64,000 nt of DNA, taken from Pseudonocardia kujensis (GTDB lineage Bacteria; Actinomycetota; Actinomycetes; Mycobacteriales; Pseudonocardiaceae). The notes beneath the pieces are model-generated. The model ran no database searches and was not told the DNA's origin. It saw nothing but the letters and a program-made list of their open reading frames with translations. This document shows positions 30,653 to 40,044 of the stretch, piece after piece. Each line of letters begins with the position of its first letter. Positions within the stretch are counted from its first letter, which is position 1. The translations under genes and the position numbers were made by a program. The DNA lies in assembly GCF_021283305.1 (NCBI RefSeq), contig NZ_JAJSOK010000004.1, positions 62,001 through 126,000 of the forward strand, given 5' to 3'.

Positions 30653-32056
30653 ATGTCTCGCTTCGACGTCGTCGTACTCGGTGCCGGTCCCGGTGGTTAC
30701 GTGGCAGCGATCCGCGCTGCGCAGCTCGGCAAGAGCGTGGCGGTCATCGAGGAGAAGTACTGGGGCGGTGTCTGCCTGAACGTCGGGTGCATCCCGTCGA
30801 AGGCCCTGCTGCGCAACGCCGAGCTCGCGCACATCGTCACGAAGGAGCAGAAGACCTTCGGCATCAGCGGGGAGGTCTCGTTCGACTACGGCGCGGCGTT
30901 CGACCGCAGCCGCCAGGTCGCGGACGGCCGGGTCAAGGGCGTCCACTTCCTGATGAAGAAGAACAAGATCACGGAGTTCGACGGCCGGGGCACGTTCGTC
31001 GACCCGAACACGATCGAGGTCGCGCTCACCGACGGCGGCACCGAGACCGTGGAGTTCGAGAACTGCATCATCGCCACCGGCGCCACCACCAAGCTGCTGC
31101 CGGGCACCTCGCTGTCCGAGCGCGTGGTCACCTACGAGGAGCAGATCACCACCCGTGACCTGCCCGGCAGCGTGATCATCGCCGGCGCCGGCGCGATCGG
31201 CGTCGAGTTCGCCTACGTGCTGGCGAACTACGGCGTGAAGGTCACCATCGTCGAGTTCCTCGACCGGCTGCTCCCGCTCGAGGACGCCGACGTGTCGAAG
31301 GAGCTCGGCAAGCGCTACAAGAAGCTCGGCGTCGACGTGCTGACCAGCACGAAGGTCGAGAAGATCGACGACTCGGGCGACCAGGTCACCGTCACCGTCT
31401 CCGACGCCAAGGGCACCCGGGACCTGCAGGCCGACAAGGTCATCCAGGCGATCGGCTTCCAGCCGCGGGTCGAGGGCTACGGCCTCGACAAGACCGGTGT
31501 CGAGCTGACCGAGCGCGGCGCCATCAAGATCGACGACTTCATGCGCACCTCGGTGCCGCACATCTACGCCATCGGCGACGTCACGGCCAAGCTGATGCTC
31601 GCGCACGTCGGCGAGGCACAGGGCGTCGTGGCCGCGGAGACGCTCGCGGGCGCGGAGACGCAGGAGCTCGACTACGCGATGATGCCGCGGGCGACCTTCT
31701 GCCAGCCGCAGGTCGCGAGCTTCGGCTACACCGAGCAGCAGGCCCGGGACCTGGCCGAGGAGAACGGCTGGAAGGTCAAGGTCGCGCAGTTCCCGTTCAC
31801 CGCGAACGGCAAGGCGCAGGGCCTGGCCGACCCGGGCGGGTTCGTCAAGCTCATCGCCGACGAGACCTACGGCGAGCTGCTCGGCGGCCACCTGATCGGC
31901 CCGGAGGTCACCGAGCTGCTGCCCGAGCTGACCCTGGCCCAGAAGTGGGACCTGACCGCCACCGAGCTCGCGCGCAACGTGCACGCGCACCCGACGCTCT
32001 CGGAGGCGCTGCAGGAGGCGATCCACGGCCTGGCCGGCCACATGATCAACTTCTGA
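30653..32056 (+). CDS. lpdA: Dihydrolipoyl dehydrogenase
   Basis: 467 residues, full length. FAD site [20 protein letters not shown], redox disulphide [18 protein letters not shown] site [16 protein letters not shown], second FAD segment [15 protein letters not shown] and the active-site His-Glu pair HAHPTLSE near the C-terminus. It reoxidises lipoyl groups of 2-oxoacid dehydrogenases and, in mycobacteria, of a peroxynitrite-detoxifying system. No 2-oxoacid dehydrogenase genes are next to it, so it is likely the housekeeping E3. TAGGCT at 30641-30646 lies 6 nt before ATG 30653 (leaderless). Confidence 0.95.
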   Translation: MSRFDVVVLGAGPGGYVAAIRAAQLGKSVAVIEEKYWGGVCLNVGCIPSKALLRNAELAHIVTKEQKTFGISGEVSFDYGAAFDRSRQVADGRVKGVHFLMKKNKITEFDGRGTFVDPNTIEVALTDGGTETVEFENCIIATGATTKLLPGTSLSERVVTYEEQITTRDLPGSVIIAGAGAIGVEFAYVLANYGVKVTIVEFLDRLLPLEDADVSKELGKRYKKLGVDVLTSTKVEKIDDSGDQVTVTVSDAKGTRDLQADKVIQAIGFQPRVEGYGLDKTGVELTERGAIKIDDFMRTSVPHIYAIGDVTAKLMLAHVGEAQGVVAAETLAGAETQELDYAMMPRATFCQPQVASFGYTEQQARDLAEENGWKVKVAQFPFTANGKAQGLADPGGFVKLIADETYGELLGGHLIGPEVTELLPELTLAQKWDLTATELARNVHAHPTLSEALQEAIHGLAGHMINF

Positions 32057-32072
32057 GACCCCGGCACGTCCA

Positions 32073-32107
32073 CGGACGGCACCTCCGCTCAGCGGGGGTG
32101 CCGTCCG
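32073..32107. terminator. Bidirectional hairpin between lpdA and the NUDIX gene
   Basis: An 11-bp perfect stem CGGACGGCACC (32073-32083) with its complement at 32097-32107, plus an inner CCGCT/AGCGG stem. It overlaps the stop codon of the minus-strand NUDIX gene. The arm is the same as in the hairpin at 14685-14730. Confidence 0.7.
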
Positions 32108-32649
32108 CGTTCTCCGAGCGTCGCGAGGAAGTGCTCGGCGAGGACGCGCGAGTCCGGGGCGAAGGGCTGTGCCGGGTCGGTGAGCAGCGCTGCGAGCTGG
32201 GCGTTCGTCCGCCACCCGCCCTCCGCGACCTCCGACGGCTGATGGCGGACCGGGCCGTCGGAGAAGGCCTCGAAACCGAACAGGTGGCAGCGCAGCCCCG
32301 CCGGCCCCCCGAGTCCGGGGCCCGGCCCGGACTCCCACGCCACGGCCAGGAGGGGGTGCAGGGCCACCCCGCGCACGCCGAGCTCCTCCGCCAGCTCCCG
32401 CGTCGCCGTGTCGAGCGGGGTCTCGCCGGGGTCGACCACACCGCCGGCCACGCAGTCCCACAGGCCCGGCATCACGAGCTTGTCGTCCGCCCGGCGGTGG
32501 ACGTACACGCGCTCGCCGTCCGTACTGCGCAGGATCACCCCGGAGCTGCCGTGCCACAGCGAGCGGGCGTACACCTGCGCGCGCGGCGCGCTGCCGACGA
32601 CCGTCCCGGCCGCGTCGTACACGGCGATCACCTCGTCCGCGCTCGTCAC
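32089..32649 (-). CDS. NUDIX hydrolase (isopentenyl-diphosphate isomerase-like subgroup)
   Basis: 186 residues. The NUDIX box is complete: GGVVDPGETPLDTATRELAEELGV (G-x5-E-x7-R-E-U-x-E-E-x-G-U). The N-terminal part (VIAVYDAAGTVVGSAPRAQVYARSLWH, then RVYVHRRADDKLVMPGLWD) resembles the YfcD/Idi-like group, which hydrolyses nucleoside diphosphate-linked compounds. The exact substrate is unknown. The frame is open upstream, but GTG 32649 gives the family-length protein. It is divergent from the formaldehyde dehydrogenase gene with 51 bp between. Confidence 0.87.
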   Translation of the reverse strand: MTSADEVIAVYDAAGTVVGSAPRAQVYARSLWHGSSGVILRSTDGERVYVHRRADDKLVMPGLWDCVAGGVVDPGETPLDTATRELAEELGVRGVALHPLLAVAWESGPGPGLGGPAGLRCHLFGFEAFSDGPVRHQPSEVAEGGWRTNAQLAALLTDPAQPFAPDSRVLAEHFLATLGERGRHPR

Positions 32650-32700
32650 GGGTCCATCGTCCCGTTGTGACCTTGGCCACAGACGAGTAGGGAGGGGGTC

Positions 32701-33912
32701 ATGGGTGGAAACAGGATCGTCGTCTACAAGGAGCCCGGCCGTGTCGAGGTCGAGGACCACGACATGCCGAAGCTCGAGGTCCCCGTCGACGTCGCGCAGG
32801 CCATGGGCATGAGCCGCGAGGCGCCGCACGCGGTCATCCTCAAGAACGTCTCGACCAACATCTGCGGGTCGGACCAGCACATGGTCCGCGGCCGTACCAC
32901 GGCGCCGCCCGGTCAGACCCTCGGTCACGAGATCACCGGGGAGATCATCGAGAAGGGCGACGACGTCCAGTTCCTGAACGTCGGGGACATCGTGACGGTG
33001 CCGTTCAACATCGCCTGCGGACGCTGTCGCAACTGTCGTGAAGGGGCCACGGGCGTCTGCCTGAACGTCAACCCCGCGCGTGCCGGCTCGGCCTACGGCT
33101 ACGTCGACATGGGCGGCTGGGAAGGCGGCCAGGCGGACTACGTCATGGTGCCGTTCGCCGACTTCAACCTCATCAAGTTCCCGGACCGCGACCAGGCGCT
33201 GGCCAAGATCCGCGACCTCACGATGCTGTCCGACATCTTCCCGACCGGCTACCACGGCGCCGTCTCCGCCGGGGTGACCACGGGCTCGACCGTGTACGTG
33301 GCCGGGGCAGGTCCGGTGGGGCTGGCCGCCGCCTACTCCGCGCAGCTGCTGGGCGCGGCGGTCGTGATCGTCGGCGACCTCAACAAGGAGCGGCTCGAGC
33401 AGGCCCGGTCCTTCGGCTGCGAGACCGTGGACATCGGGCAGAACGCCGCGCTCGAGGACCAGATCGACCAGATCCTCAACACCAACGAGGTCGACTGCGC
33501 CGTCGACGCCGTGGGGTTCGAGGCCACCGGGCACGGGGGCGGCGAGGAGAAGCCAGCCCAGGTGCTCAACGACATCATGAGCATCACCCGCGCGGCGGGC
33601 CGGCTCGGCATCCCGGGCCTGTACGTGACCGGCGACCCCGGGGCGGCGGACCCCGACGCGAAGGAGGGCACGCTCAAGGTGCGCCTGGGCCTCGGCTGGG
33701 CGAAGAGCCACAGCTTCGTCACCGGCCAGTGCCCGGTGCTGCGGTACAACCGCATGCTGATGATGGCGATCCTCAACGACCGGGCGCACATCGCCGACGC
33801 GGTCAACGCCACGGTCATCCCGCTGGAGGACGCCCCGCGCGGCTACCAGGAGTTCGACCGCGGCGCGGCGCGCAAGTACGTCCTCGACCCGCACGGCATG
33901 ATCTCGGCCTGA
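32701..33912 (+). CDS. fdhA: Glutathione-independent, zinc-dependent formaldehyde dehydrogenase
   Basis: 403 residues of the medium-chain dehydrogenase family, very like the Pseudomonas glutathione-independent formaldehyde dehydrogenase or dismutase. Catalytic zinc ligand region NICGSDQHMVRGR, GHEITGEI, a structural-zinc lobe CGRCRNCREGATGVC, Rossmann site VAGAGPVGLAAA and the long insertion AGRLGIPGLYVTGDPGA typical of this subgroup. It oxidises formaldehyde to formate with bound or free NAD. ATG 32701 follows GGGAGGGGG. It lies directly upstream of dop, but a separate promoter for dop makes cotranscription optional. Confidence 0.92.
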   Translation: MGGNRIVVYKEPGRVEVEDHDMPKLEVPVDVAQAMGMSREAPHAVILKNVSTNICGSDQHMVRGRTTAPPGQTLGHEITGEIIEKGDDVQFLNVGDIVTVPFNIACGRCRNCREGATGVCLNVNPARAGSAYGYVDMGGWEGGQADYVMVPFADFNLIKFPDRDQALAKIRDLTMLSDIFPTGYHGAVSAGVTTGSTVYVAGAGPVGLAAAYSAQLLGAAVVIVGDLNKERLEQARSFGCETVDIGQNAALEDQIDQILNTNEVDCAVDAVGFEATGHGGGEEKPAQVLNDIMSITRAAGRLGIPGLYVTGDPGAADPDAKEGTLKVRLGLGWAKSHSFVTGQCPVLRYNRMLMMAILNDRAHIADAVNATVIPLEDAPRGYQEFDRGAARKYVLDPHGMISA

Positions 33913-33975
33913 TCGACGGCCTGCGCAGCAGATGACCCGCCCGCTCGGCGGCCGCCTTCCGGCCGCCGGGCGGGT

Positions 33976-33981
33976 TAGGCT
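33976..33981 (+). promoter_or_regulatory. Leaderless-type -10 box upstream of dop
   Basis: TAGGCT lies 6 nt before ATG 33988, the first codon of an 8-residue ORF that leads into dop. The position implies that the dop transcript starts at that ATG. Confidence 0.6.
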
Positions 33982-33987
33982 CTGGGG

Positions 33988-34014
33988 ATGCACTCCCGCG
34001 AGGTCCGTTCGTGA
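33988..34014 (+). CDS. Putative leaderless uORF (8 aa) overlapping the dop start
   Basis: ATG 33988 opens a nine-codon frame encoding MHSREVRS whose TGA (34012-34014) overlaps the GTG of dop (34011-34013). With TAGGCT 6 nt upstream, ribosomes could load on a leaderless message here, translate this peptide and reinitiate at dop. A GAGG within the uORF may also serve as the dop ribosome site. The peptide sequence itself looks unconserved; coupling, not the product, would be its role. This is inference. Confidence 0.45.
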   Translation: MHSREVRS

Positions 34015-35531
34015 CCGCCCGCCGCATCATGGGCACCGAGGTCGAGTACGGCATCTCCGTGCCCGGCGACCCGACCGCCAACCCCGTCATCACCTCGACG
34101 CAGATCGTGCTGGCCTACGCGGCCGCGCAGGACATCCCGCGCAACCGCCGCGCCCGCTGGGACTACGAGGTGGAGTCGCCGCTGCGCGACGCGCGCGGGT
34201 TCGACCTGTCGGCGCCCACGCTGTCCAGCTCGGGCAACGACTCGGAGCTCGACGACCTCGGAGCGGCGAACGTCATCCTCACCAACGGCGCCCGGCTCTA
34301 CGTCGACCACGCGCACCCGGAGTTCTCCACGCCCGAGGTGCTGACCCCGCGCGACGTCGTCATCTGGGACAAGGCGGGGGAGCGGATCATGGAGGAGGCC
34401 GCGGTACGGGCCGCCACCGTGCCCGGCGCGCCGCGGATCCAGCTCTACAAGAACAACGTCGACGGCAAGGGCGCGAGCTACGGCTCGCACGAGAACTATC
34501 TGATGGCCCGCCAGACCACGTTCCCGGCGATCGTCGGCGGGCTCACCCCGTTCTTCGTGTCCCGCCAGGTCGTGACGGGCGCCGGCCGCGTCGGCATCGG
34601 CGCCCAGGGCGACGCGGAGGGCTACCAGATCTCCCAGCGCGCCGACTACATCGAGGTCGAGGTCGGCCTGGAGACCACGCTCAAGCGCGGCATCATCAAC
34701 ACCCGCGACGAGCCGCACGCCGACGCCGACAAGTACCGCCGGCTGCACGTCATCATCGGCGACGCCAACATGAGCGAGTACGCCACGCTCCTCAAGGTCG
34801 GCACGACCGCGCTGGTCCTCGACATGATCGAGAACGGCGTCCGGTTCGACGAGCTGCGGCTGGCCGAGCCGGTCCGCGCCGTGCACCAGATCAGCCACGA
34901 CCCGTCGCTGCAGCAGAAGGTGGAGCTCACCGACGGGCGCTCGCTCACCGCCGTCGAGCTGCAGTGGGCCTACCACGAGAAGGCCGTCAAGCACGTCGAG
35001 AACTCCCAGGGCGCCGACATCGACCCGGACACCGCCGAGGTGCTCCGGCTGTGGGGCGAGATCCTCGAGGACCTGTCCGAGGACCCGATGCGCACCGCCG
35101 ACCGCCTGGACTGGACGGCGAAGCTGCGGCTGCTCAACGGCTACCGGGAGCGGGACAACCTGCAGTGGAGCTCGGGCCGCCTCGGCCTGGTCGACCTGCA
35201 GTACACCGACGTCCGGATGGCGAAGGGCCTGTACAACCGGCTGGTCACCCGCGGGTCGATGAAGCGCCTGGTCACCGAGGAGGAGGTCGAGCGCGCGATC
35301 CGCAACCCCCCGGACGACACCCGCGCCTTCTTCCGCGGCCGCTGCCTCGAGCGCTATCCGGCCGAGGTCGCCGCGGCGTCGTGGGACTCGGTCATCTTCG
35401 ACCTGGGCCGCGAGTCGCTGGTCCGGATCCCCACGCTGGAGCCGCTGCGCGGCACGCGCCGGCACGTCGGGGAGCTGATCGAGGGCTCCCGGACCGCCGA
35501 GGAGCTGGTGAAGGCCCTCACCAACGGGTGA
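34011..35531 (+). CDS. dop: Pup deamidase/depupylase
   Basis: 506 residues of the glutamine-synthetase-like Dop/PafA family. The N-terminal [14 protein letters not shown] carries the metal-binding glutamate region; [20 protein letters not shown] includes the Dop-loop absent from PafA; further conserved parts are [41 protein letters not shown] and [20 protein letters not shown]. It converts the C-terminal Gln of Pup to Glu and also removes Pup from conjugates. It precedes pup, prcB and prcA. GTG 34011 is chosen; GAGG ends 8 bp before it. Confidence 0.96.
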   Translation: MTARRIMGTEVEYGISVPGDPTANPVITSTQIVLAYAAAQDIPRNRRARWDYEVESPLRDARGFDLSAPTLSSSGNDSELDDLGAANVILTNGARLYVDHAHPEFSTPEVLTPRDVVIWDKAGERIMEEAAVRAATVPGAPRIQLYKNNVDGKGASYGSHENYLMARQTTFPAIVGGLTPFFVSRQVVTGAGRVGIGAQGDAEGYQISQRADYIEVEVGLETTLKRGIINTRDEPHADADKYRRLHVIIGDANMSEYATLLKVGTTALVLDMIENGVRFDELRLAEPVRAVHQISHDPSLQQKVELTDGRSLTAVELQWAYHEKAVKHVENSQGADIDPDTAEVLRLWGEILEDLSEDPMRTADRLDWTAKLRLLNGYRERDNLQWSSGRLGLVDLQYTDVRMAKGLYNRLVTRGSMKRLVTEEEVERAIRNPPDDTRAFFRGRCLERYPAEVAAASWDSVIFDLGRESLVRIPTLEPLRGTRRHVGELIEGSRTAEELVKALTNG

Positions 35532-35594
35532 GCCGCCGTACCGGGACACCAGTTCGCAACCCGCGAACCGTGGGCGGCGGCGGGTCCCGGCAAG

Positions 35595-35600
35595 TAGGCT
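35595..35600 (+). promoter_or_regulatory. Likely -10 of the pup-prcB-prcA operon
   Basis: TAGGCT in the dop-pup gap. Initiation 6-7 nt downstream would give a leader of about 70 nt before pup, which has its own GAGGAGGAG ribosome site. Confidence 0.5.
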
Positions 35601-35675
35601 GGGCGCATCGGACCCCGGGGTCTGCCTGCCACGACGGTGGCGGGTCGCCGGGATCGGACGCGAGGAGGAGACGTC

Positions 35676-35873
35676 ATGTCGCAGGAGCAGACGAAGCGCC
35701 AGGGCGGTGGCGGCGGCGACGACGACGAGAGCGGCGACGCGTCGGCGGCCGGCCAGGAGCGCCGGGAGAAGCTGGGCGAGGACGTCGACACGATCCTCGA
35801 CGAGATCGACGACGTCCTCGAGGAGAACGCCGAGGACTTCGTCCGCGCGTACGTGCAGAAGGGCGGCCAGTAG
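35676..35873 (+). CDS. pup: Prokaryotic ubiquitin-like protein Pup
   Basis: 65 residues, intrinsically disordered, with a Gly/Asp-rich N-terminal part (RQGGGGGDDDESGD) and the helix-forming Mpa-binding region REKLGEDVDTILDEIDDVLEENAEDFVRAYVQKGGQ-type end. The terminus is GGQ, so it must be deamidated by Dop before PafA can join it to lysines. ATG 35676 follows GAGGAGGAG; an in-frame start at 35637 would add 13 residues not seen in Pup. It is followed by prcB after 127 bp. Confidence 0.98.
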   Translation: MSQEQTKRQGGGGGDDDESGDASAAGQERREKLGEDVDTILDEIDDVLEENAEDFVRAYVQKGGQ

Positions 35874-36000
35874 CCGCACCTGACAGCCGGTGGCGGGTCG
35901 GGCCCCGGAAGGGGTCCGGCCCGTCTGCTGGTCGGTGGTCCCCGCCCCCATCCGTGAGCGACACCCGACAGCGACTGACGAGAGAGGCACACCCCCCACC

Positions 36001-36945
36001 ATGGAGTTCCGCGAGGGCATCCCCGGGCCCGCTGCGATCGGCCGTCCCTTCCCCGGTTCCCCCGAGCCCGCCGCCGGCGGCCGGGACGGGCAGCCGGGGC
36101 TCGGCCACCACGCCGCCTTCGCGGCACTGGGCGAGACGTCGTTCGCCAACTACGTCGCGGCCACCCAGCCGCACCTGCTCCCGGGGAGGATGTTCGACGC
36201 GCCCCGCGGTCCGGAGGGTCGGCCCATGACCCCGGACGCGCTGGGCGTGCCGCACGGCACCACGATCGTCGCGTTGCAGTTCGCCGAGGGCGTCGTCATC
36301 GCCGGCGACCGGCGCGCCACCGCGGGCAACGTCATCGCCCAGCGGGACATCGAGAAGATCTTCATCACGGACTCGCACTCCGCGGTCGGCATCGCCGGCT
36401 CCGCCGGCATCGCGATCGAGATGATCCGGCTGTACTCGGTCGAGCTCGAGCACTACGAGAAGATCGAGGGCGTGGCCATGTCCCTCGACGGCAAGGCCAA
36501 CCGGCTCGCGGGCATGATCCGCGGCAACCTGGGCGCGGCCATGCAGGGCTTCGTGGTGGTGCCGCTGTTCGCGGGCTACGACACCGAGGAGCCGGACCCG
36601 GCCAAGGCCGGCCGCATCGTCACCTACGACCCCACCGGCGGCCGCTACGACGAGTGGCTCGGCTACCACGCGGTCGGCTCCGGGTCGGTGTTCGCCAAGT
36701 CCTCGATGAAGAAGCTGCACCGCACGTCGGCGGACCTGCAGACCACGCTGCGCAACGCGCTCGAGGCGCTGTACGACGCCGCGGACGACGACACCGCCAC
36801 CGGCGGGCCGGACCTGGTCCGGAGGATCTACCCGGTCGTCGTCAGCATCACGGGTCCCGAGGGCGCCGTGCGGCGCTCGGACGAGGAGGTCGCCGGCATC
36901 GTCGACCGGATCGTGGCGGACCGGGCGGAGAACCCGGGCGGCTGA
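36001..36945 (+). CDS. prcB: 20S proteasome beta subunit
   Basis: 314 residues, of which the first 86 are a propeptide. Mature PrcB begins at Thr87 (codon at 36259, sequence HG/TTIVALQ). Catalytic residues are in place relative to Thr1: Asp17 (AGDRRA) and Lys33 (RDIEKIF). The propeptide is longer than the 57-65 residues recalled for mycobacterial and rhodococcal PrcB and is rich in Pro and Gly. The beta rings carry out proteolysis. ATG 36001 is the first methionine after the pup gap; prcA follows after 73 bp. Confidence 0.97.
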   Translation: MEFREGIPGPAAIGRPFPGSPEPAAGGRDGQPGLGHHAAFAALGETSFANYVAATQPHLLPGRMFDAPRGPEGRPMTPDALGVPHGTTIVALQFAEGVVIAGDRRATAGNVIAQRDIEKIFITDSHSAVGIAGSAGIAIEMIRLYSVELEHYEKIEGVAMSLDGKANRLAGMIRGNLGAAMQGFVVVPLFAGYDTEEPDPAKAGRIVTYDPTGGRYDEWLGYHAVGSGSVFAKSSMKKLHRTSADLQTTLRNALEALYDAADDDTATGGPDLVRRIYPVVVSITGPEGAVRRSDEEVAGIVDRIVADRAENPGG

Positions 36946-37018
36946 GCGTGCCGCGCCCGGCCCCCCGGGCGCGCCCGCCCCACCCGGCCAGCACGATGAG
37001 ATCCAGGAGCGTCCCCCG

Positions 37019-37849
37019 ATGACGATGCCCTTCTACTCCTCCGTCGACCAGCTGCTGCGCGACCGGTCGGAGCTCGCCCGCAAGGGCATCTCCCGCGGCC
37101 GCAGCGTCGTGGTCATGACCTTCTCCGGCGGCGTGCTGTTCGTCGCCGAGAACCACTCGACCGCCCTGAACAAGGTCTCCGAGATCTACGACCGGATCGG
37201 CTTCGCCGCCGTCGGCCGGTACAACGAGTTCGAGGGCCTGCGCACCGCCGGCATCCGGCTCGCCGATTCCCGCGGCTTCTCCTACGACCGGCGCGACGTC
37301 ACCAGCCGCTGGCTGGCCAACACCTACGCGCAGTTCATCGGGGCCGCGTTCGTCGAGCAGCAGAAGCCCTACGAGGCGGAGATCTGCCTGGCCGAGGTCG
37401 GCGAGACGCCCGACGGCGACCAGCTCTACCGCATCACCTACGACGGCTCGATCACCGACGAGCCGCAGTACGTGGTCATGGGCGGCACGACCGAGCCCAT
37501 CTCGGCGAAGCTCAAGGACGTCTACGACGGCGGGCACGACCTCGGCGAGGCGCTGGCGTCCGCGCTGGAGGGTCTGCAGGTCCCCGGGTCGGGCCCCGGC
37601 AACGGCACCGAGGCCCGCGTGCTCGGCGAGAAGGCGCTCGAGGTGGCCGTGCTGGACCGCAGCCGGCCGGGCCGCGCCTTCCGCCGGATCACCGGGCCCG
37701 TGCTGCGCAACCTGCTGCCGGCCGCGAACCGTGGCGAGGCGGCCGACGAGCCGAACGTCCGCGGCGGCGACGACGCCCCGGCCGCCGGTGGTGTCCTGCC
37801 GGAGAACGGCACCACGGGCGGCTCGGGCAAGCCGCCGTCGCTGAACTGA
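37019..37849 (+). CDS. prcA: 20S proteasome alpha subunit
   Basis: 276 residues. The N-terminal gating segment [31 protein letters not shown] and the proteasome fold ([39 protein letters not shown]) are typical. Alpha rings gate entry and bind the GQYL tail of Mpa. A low-complexity C-terminal tail (about residues 235-276: [22 protein letters not shown] and so on) extends beyond the fold. AGGAGCG precedes ATG 37019. A 10-bp hairpin follows at 37862-37892. Confidence 0.97.
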   Translation: MTMPFYSSVDQLLRDRSELARKGISRGRSVVVMTFSGGVLFVAENHSTALNKVSEIYDRIGFAAVGRYNEFEGLRTAGIRLADSRGFSYDRRDVTSRWLANTYAQFIGAAFVEQQKPYEAEICLAEVGETPDGDQLYRITYDGSITDEPQYVVMGGTTEPISAKLKDVYDGGHDLGEALASALEGLQVPGSGPGNGTEARVLGEKALEVAVLDRSRPGRAFRRITGPVLRNLLPAANRGEAADEPNVRGGDDAPAAGGVLPENGTTGGSGKPPSLN

Positions 37850-37861
37850 GCGTTCGACCCG

Positions 37862-37892
37862 GCGCCGGTCCATCCTCGTGGTGGGCCGGCGC
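37862..37892. terminator. Hairpin between prcA and the convergent VOC gene
   Basis: A 10-bp stem with one G-U pair, GCGCCGGTCC (37862-37871) against GGGCCGGCGC (37883-37892), loop 11 nt. It is suited to ending the pup-prcBA message. Confidence 0.55.
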
Positions 37893-37915
37893 GGTCGTCC
37901 TCGGGGCCGTCCGGC

Positions 37916-38278
37916 TCAGGAGTAGGTGCGTAGCTCCACGCCGTTGCCGTCCGGGTCGGTCAGGTAGATGCCGCGGCCCTGGCCCCGCGCCCCGAACAGG
38001 TCCTTCGGTCCCGCGACGCCGTGCTCGGCGGCGAGGGCGTCGAGATCGGCCCCGGTCACGAGCAGGGCGAAGTGCCCCACGTTGGTGCCGGTCCGCTCGC
38101 CGCGCTGGACGTCGATGATCGTCCCCTCGGACACCCGCAGGGAGGCGAACGGCACCTCGCCGCGCCGCCACTCCTCGAGCCGTTCGGGCGCGAGCCCCAG
38201 GGTCTCCCGGTACCAGGCGAGGAGCCGCTCGGGGTCCTCCGTCACCAGCACGATGTGGTCCAGCCCGTCGACGCGCAT
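37916..38278 (-). CDS. VOC-family (glyoxalase-like) protein
   Basis: 120 residues: MRVDGLDHIVLVTEDPERLLAWYRETLGLAPERLEEWRRGEVPF opens with the canonical first-module histidine (LDHIVL), and GRGIYLTDPDGNGVELRTYS ends with the glutamate-bearing strand. Retention of the metal-ligand positions suggests a metalloenzyme (glyoxalase I or dioxygenase type). The substrate is unknown. AGGGTA at 38286-38291 (TACCCT on the minus strand) lies 7 nt before ATG 38278, a leaderless start. Confidence 0.85.
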   Translation of the reverse strand: MRVDGLDHIVLVTEDPERLLAWYRETLGLAPERLEEWRRGEVPFASLRVSEGTIIDVQRGERTGTNVGHFALLVTGADLDALAAEHGVAGPKDLFGARGQGRGIYLTDPDGNGVELRTYS

Positions 38279-38303
38279 GCCGCGAGGGTAGGGCGGCCGG
38301 CGC

Positions 38304-39131
38304 CTACAGGGCGAGACGTTCCGGGTGCGTGTAGACGTTGCCCGCGCCGCCGCGCAGGAACCCGACGAGGGTGAGGCCGGCCTCGTCCGCCAGCTCCACC
38401 GCCAGTGACGAGGGCGCCGACACCGCGGCCAGCACGGGCACCCCGGCCATCACGGCCTTCTGCACCAACTCGAACGACGCCCGCCCGGACACCTGCAGCA
38501 CGGTGCCGGCCGCCGGGACCCGCCCCTCGAGCAGCGCGTGCCCGAGGACCTTGTCGACGGCGTTGTGCCGGCCGACGTCCTCGCGGGTGACCAGCAGGGT
38601 GCCGTCCGGTTCGAACAGCCCGGCCGCGTGCAGCCCGCCCGTCGAGTCGAACACCTTCTGGGCCTCGCGCAGCCGGTCCGGCAGCGTGCCCAGGACCTCC
38701 CAGGGCACGCGGACCGGGTCGTGGGCGGGGGAGAAGCGCGACTTGAGCTTCACCGCGTCGAGCGAGGCCTTCCCGCACACCCCGCAGGAGGAGGTCGTGT
38801 AGAAGTTCCGCTCGACCGAGGTGTCCGGCGGCTCGACGCCCGGCGCGAGGGCCACGTCGAGGACGTTGTAGGTGTTGCGGCCGTCCGCGTCGACCGAGTC
38901 GCAGTAGCGGGCGGTCAGCAGGTCGGTGGCGGCGCCGACGACGCCCTCGGTGAGCAGGAAGCCGTGGGCGAGCTCCACGTCGTGCCCCGGGGTGCGCATG
39001 GTGACGGTGAGCGGCGCTCCGTCGACCCGCAGCTCGAGCGGCTCCTCCGCGGCGAGGGTGTCCGGGCGGCGGCGCTGCGTGCCGTCCGCCGCGATCCGCA
39101 GCACGGGCCGCCGCGCGGTGAGCCTTCCCAT
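38304..39131 (-). CDS. fdhD: Formate dehydrogenase accessory sulfurtransferase FdhD
   Basis: 275 residues. It passes sulphur from a desulphurase to the molybdenum cofactor of formate dehydrogenases. The redox/persulphide loop [12 protein letters not shown] holds the paired cysteines; other landmarks are [58 protein letters not shown] and [20 protein letters not shown]. No formate dehydrogenase gene is in the window. It suggests formate oxidation downstream of formaldehyde removal by FdhA. TACGCT (AGCGTA at 39138-39143) lies 6 nt before ATG 39131. Confidence 0.95.
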   Translation of the reverse strand: MGRLTARRPVLRIAADGTQRRRPDTLAAEEPLELRVDGAPLTVTMRTPGHDVELAHGFLLTEGVVGAATDLLTARYCDSVDADGRNTYNVLDVALAPGVEPPDTSVERNFYTTSSCGVCGKASLDAVKLKSRFSPAHDPVRVPWEVLGTLPDRLREAQKVFDSTGGLHAAGLFEPDGTLLVTREDVGRHNAVDKVLGHALLEGRVPAAGTVLQVSGRASFELVQKAVMAGVPVLAAVSAPSSLAVELADEAGLTLVGFLRGGAGNVYTHPERLAL

Positions 39132-39188
39132 GCCACCAGCGTACGGAGCCGCGGGGGCCGCCGCCCGGTTCGGTCGGGTGCGCGTGCC

Positions 39189-39956
39189 TCACTCCCGCAC
39201 GGCGAGCACGCAGAAGCGGTTCATGCTGAAGAAGTAGTCGCCCCCGCGGACGTCGGCGAGCCACGCCTCGGCGTCGGCGACGGTCAGGCCCCGGCGGTTC
39301 GCGACGTACTGCGCGATGGTGCGGGCGATGAGGGCGCTGTAGGTGTCCTCGTCGAGGCCCGGGTTGAGAAGGGGGACGGCGGCCTGGGCGGTCACGCGGA
39401 ACCCGGCGTCGGCCAGGTGCCGGGCCCACACCGCGGGCAGGTGCGGGTGCACCAGGTGCTCGTCCCAGGCCGCCATGACGCGGGCGTGCCGGGCCCGGTC
39501 CGCGACGTGCCAGACCACCGAGTCCCAGTCGGTGTCGAGCAGCAGCACGCGCCCGCCCGGCCGGACCACCCGGTGCAGCTCGGCGAAGGCCTTCGGGATG
39601 TCCGGGACGTACTCGTAGACCTGGGTGGAGACGACGGCGTCGAGGTCGCCGTCGGGGTAGGGGAGCGACTCCGCGGTGCCCAGGGCGAGGGTCACGGCAG
39701 GCAGCGCCCCCGCCCGGCGTGCGGCCAGGGCGTTCATCGCCGGGCTCGGGTCGATGCCGCGGGCGGCCCCGTCCGGTCCGACGGCGGCGGCGAGGTCCTC
39801 CAGCAGGAACCCGGGCCCGGAGCCGACGTCGAGGATCCGCTCGCCCGGCCGTGGCGCGAGCAGGGCCAGGACCTCGGCGCGCTGCCGGACGATGTCGGGG
39901 GTCGCGTAGACCCGCTCGATCTCGCGGGCGCCTTCCTCGTCGAACGCGAGCGTCAT
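39189..39956 (-). CDS. Class I SAM-dependent methyltransferase
   Basis: 255 residues. Motif I ERILDVGSGPGFLLEDLA, acidic loop GIDPSPAMNALAARRAG, post-motif AVVSTQVYEYVPDIPKAFAELHRVVRPGGRVLLLDTDW. It resembles UbiE/ArsM-like small-molecule methyltransferases; no substrate can be inferred. The frame is open upstream but ATG 39956 has GGGGAGG at good spacing and gives the usual length. It lies 57 bp upstream of fdhD on the same strand and may be cotranscribed into it. Confidence 0.87.
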   Translation of the reverse strand: MTLAFDEEGAREIERVYATPDIVRQRAEVLALLAPRPGERILDVGSGPGFLLEDLAAAVGPDGAARGIDPSPAMNALAARRAGALPAVTLALGTAESLPYPDGDLDAVVSTQVYEYVPDIPKAFAELHRVVRPGGRVLLLDTDWDSVVWHVADRARHARVMAAWDEHLVHPHLPAVWARHLADAGFRVTAQAAVPLLNPGLDEDTYSALIARTIAQYVANRRGLTVADAEAWLADVRGGDYFFSMNRFCVLAVRE

Positions 39957-40044
39957 CGGTCCTCCCCGGGGATGCCGGGGTGGGTCGGACCGGATCGGGC
40001 GGGCATTACGCCGGCCCCGGGCCGCGTCGGGGGGCAGGCGCGGG

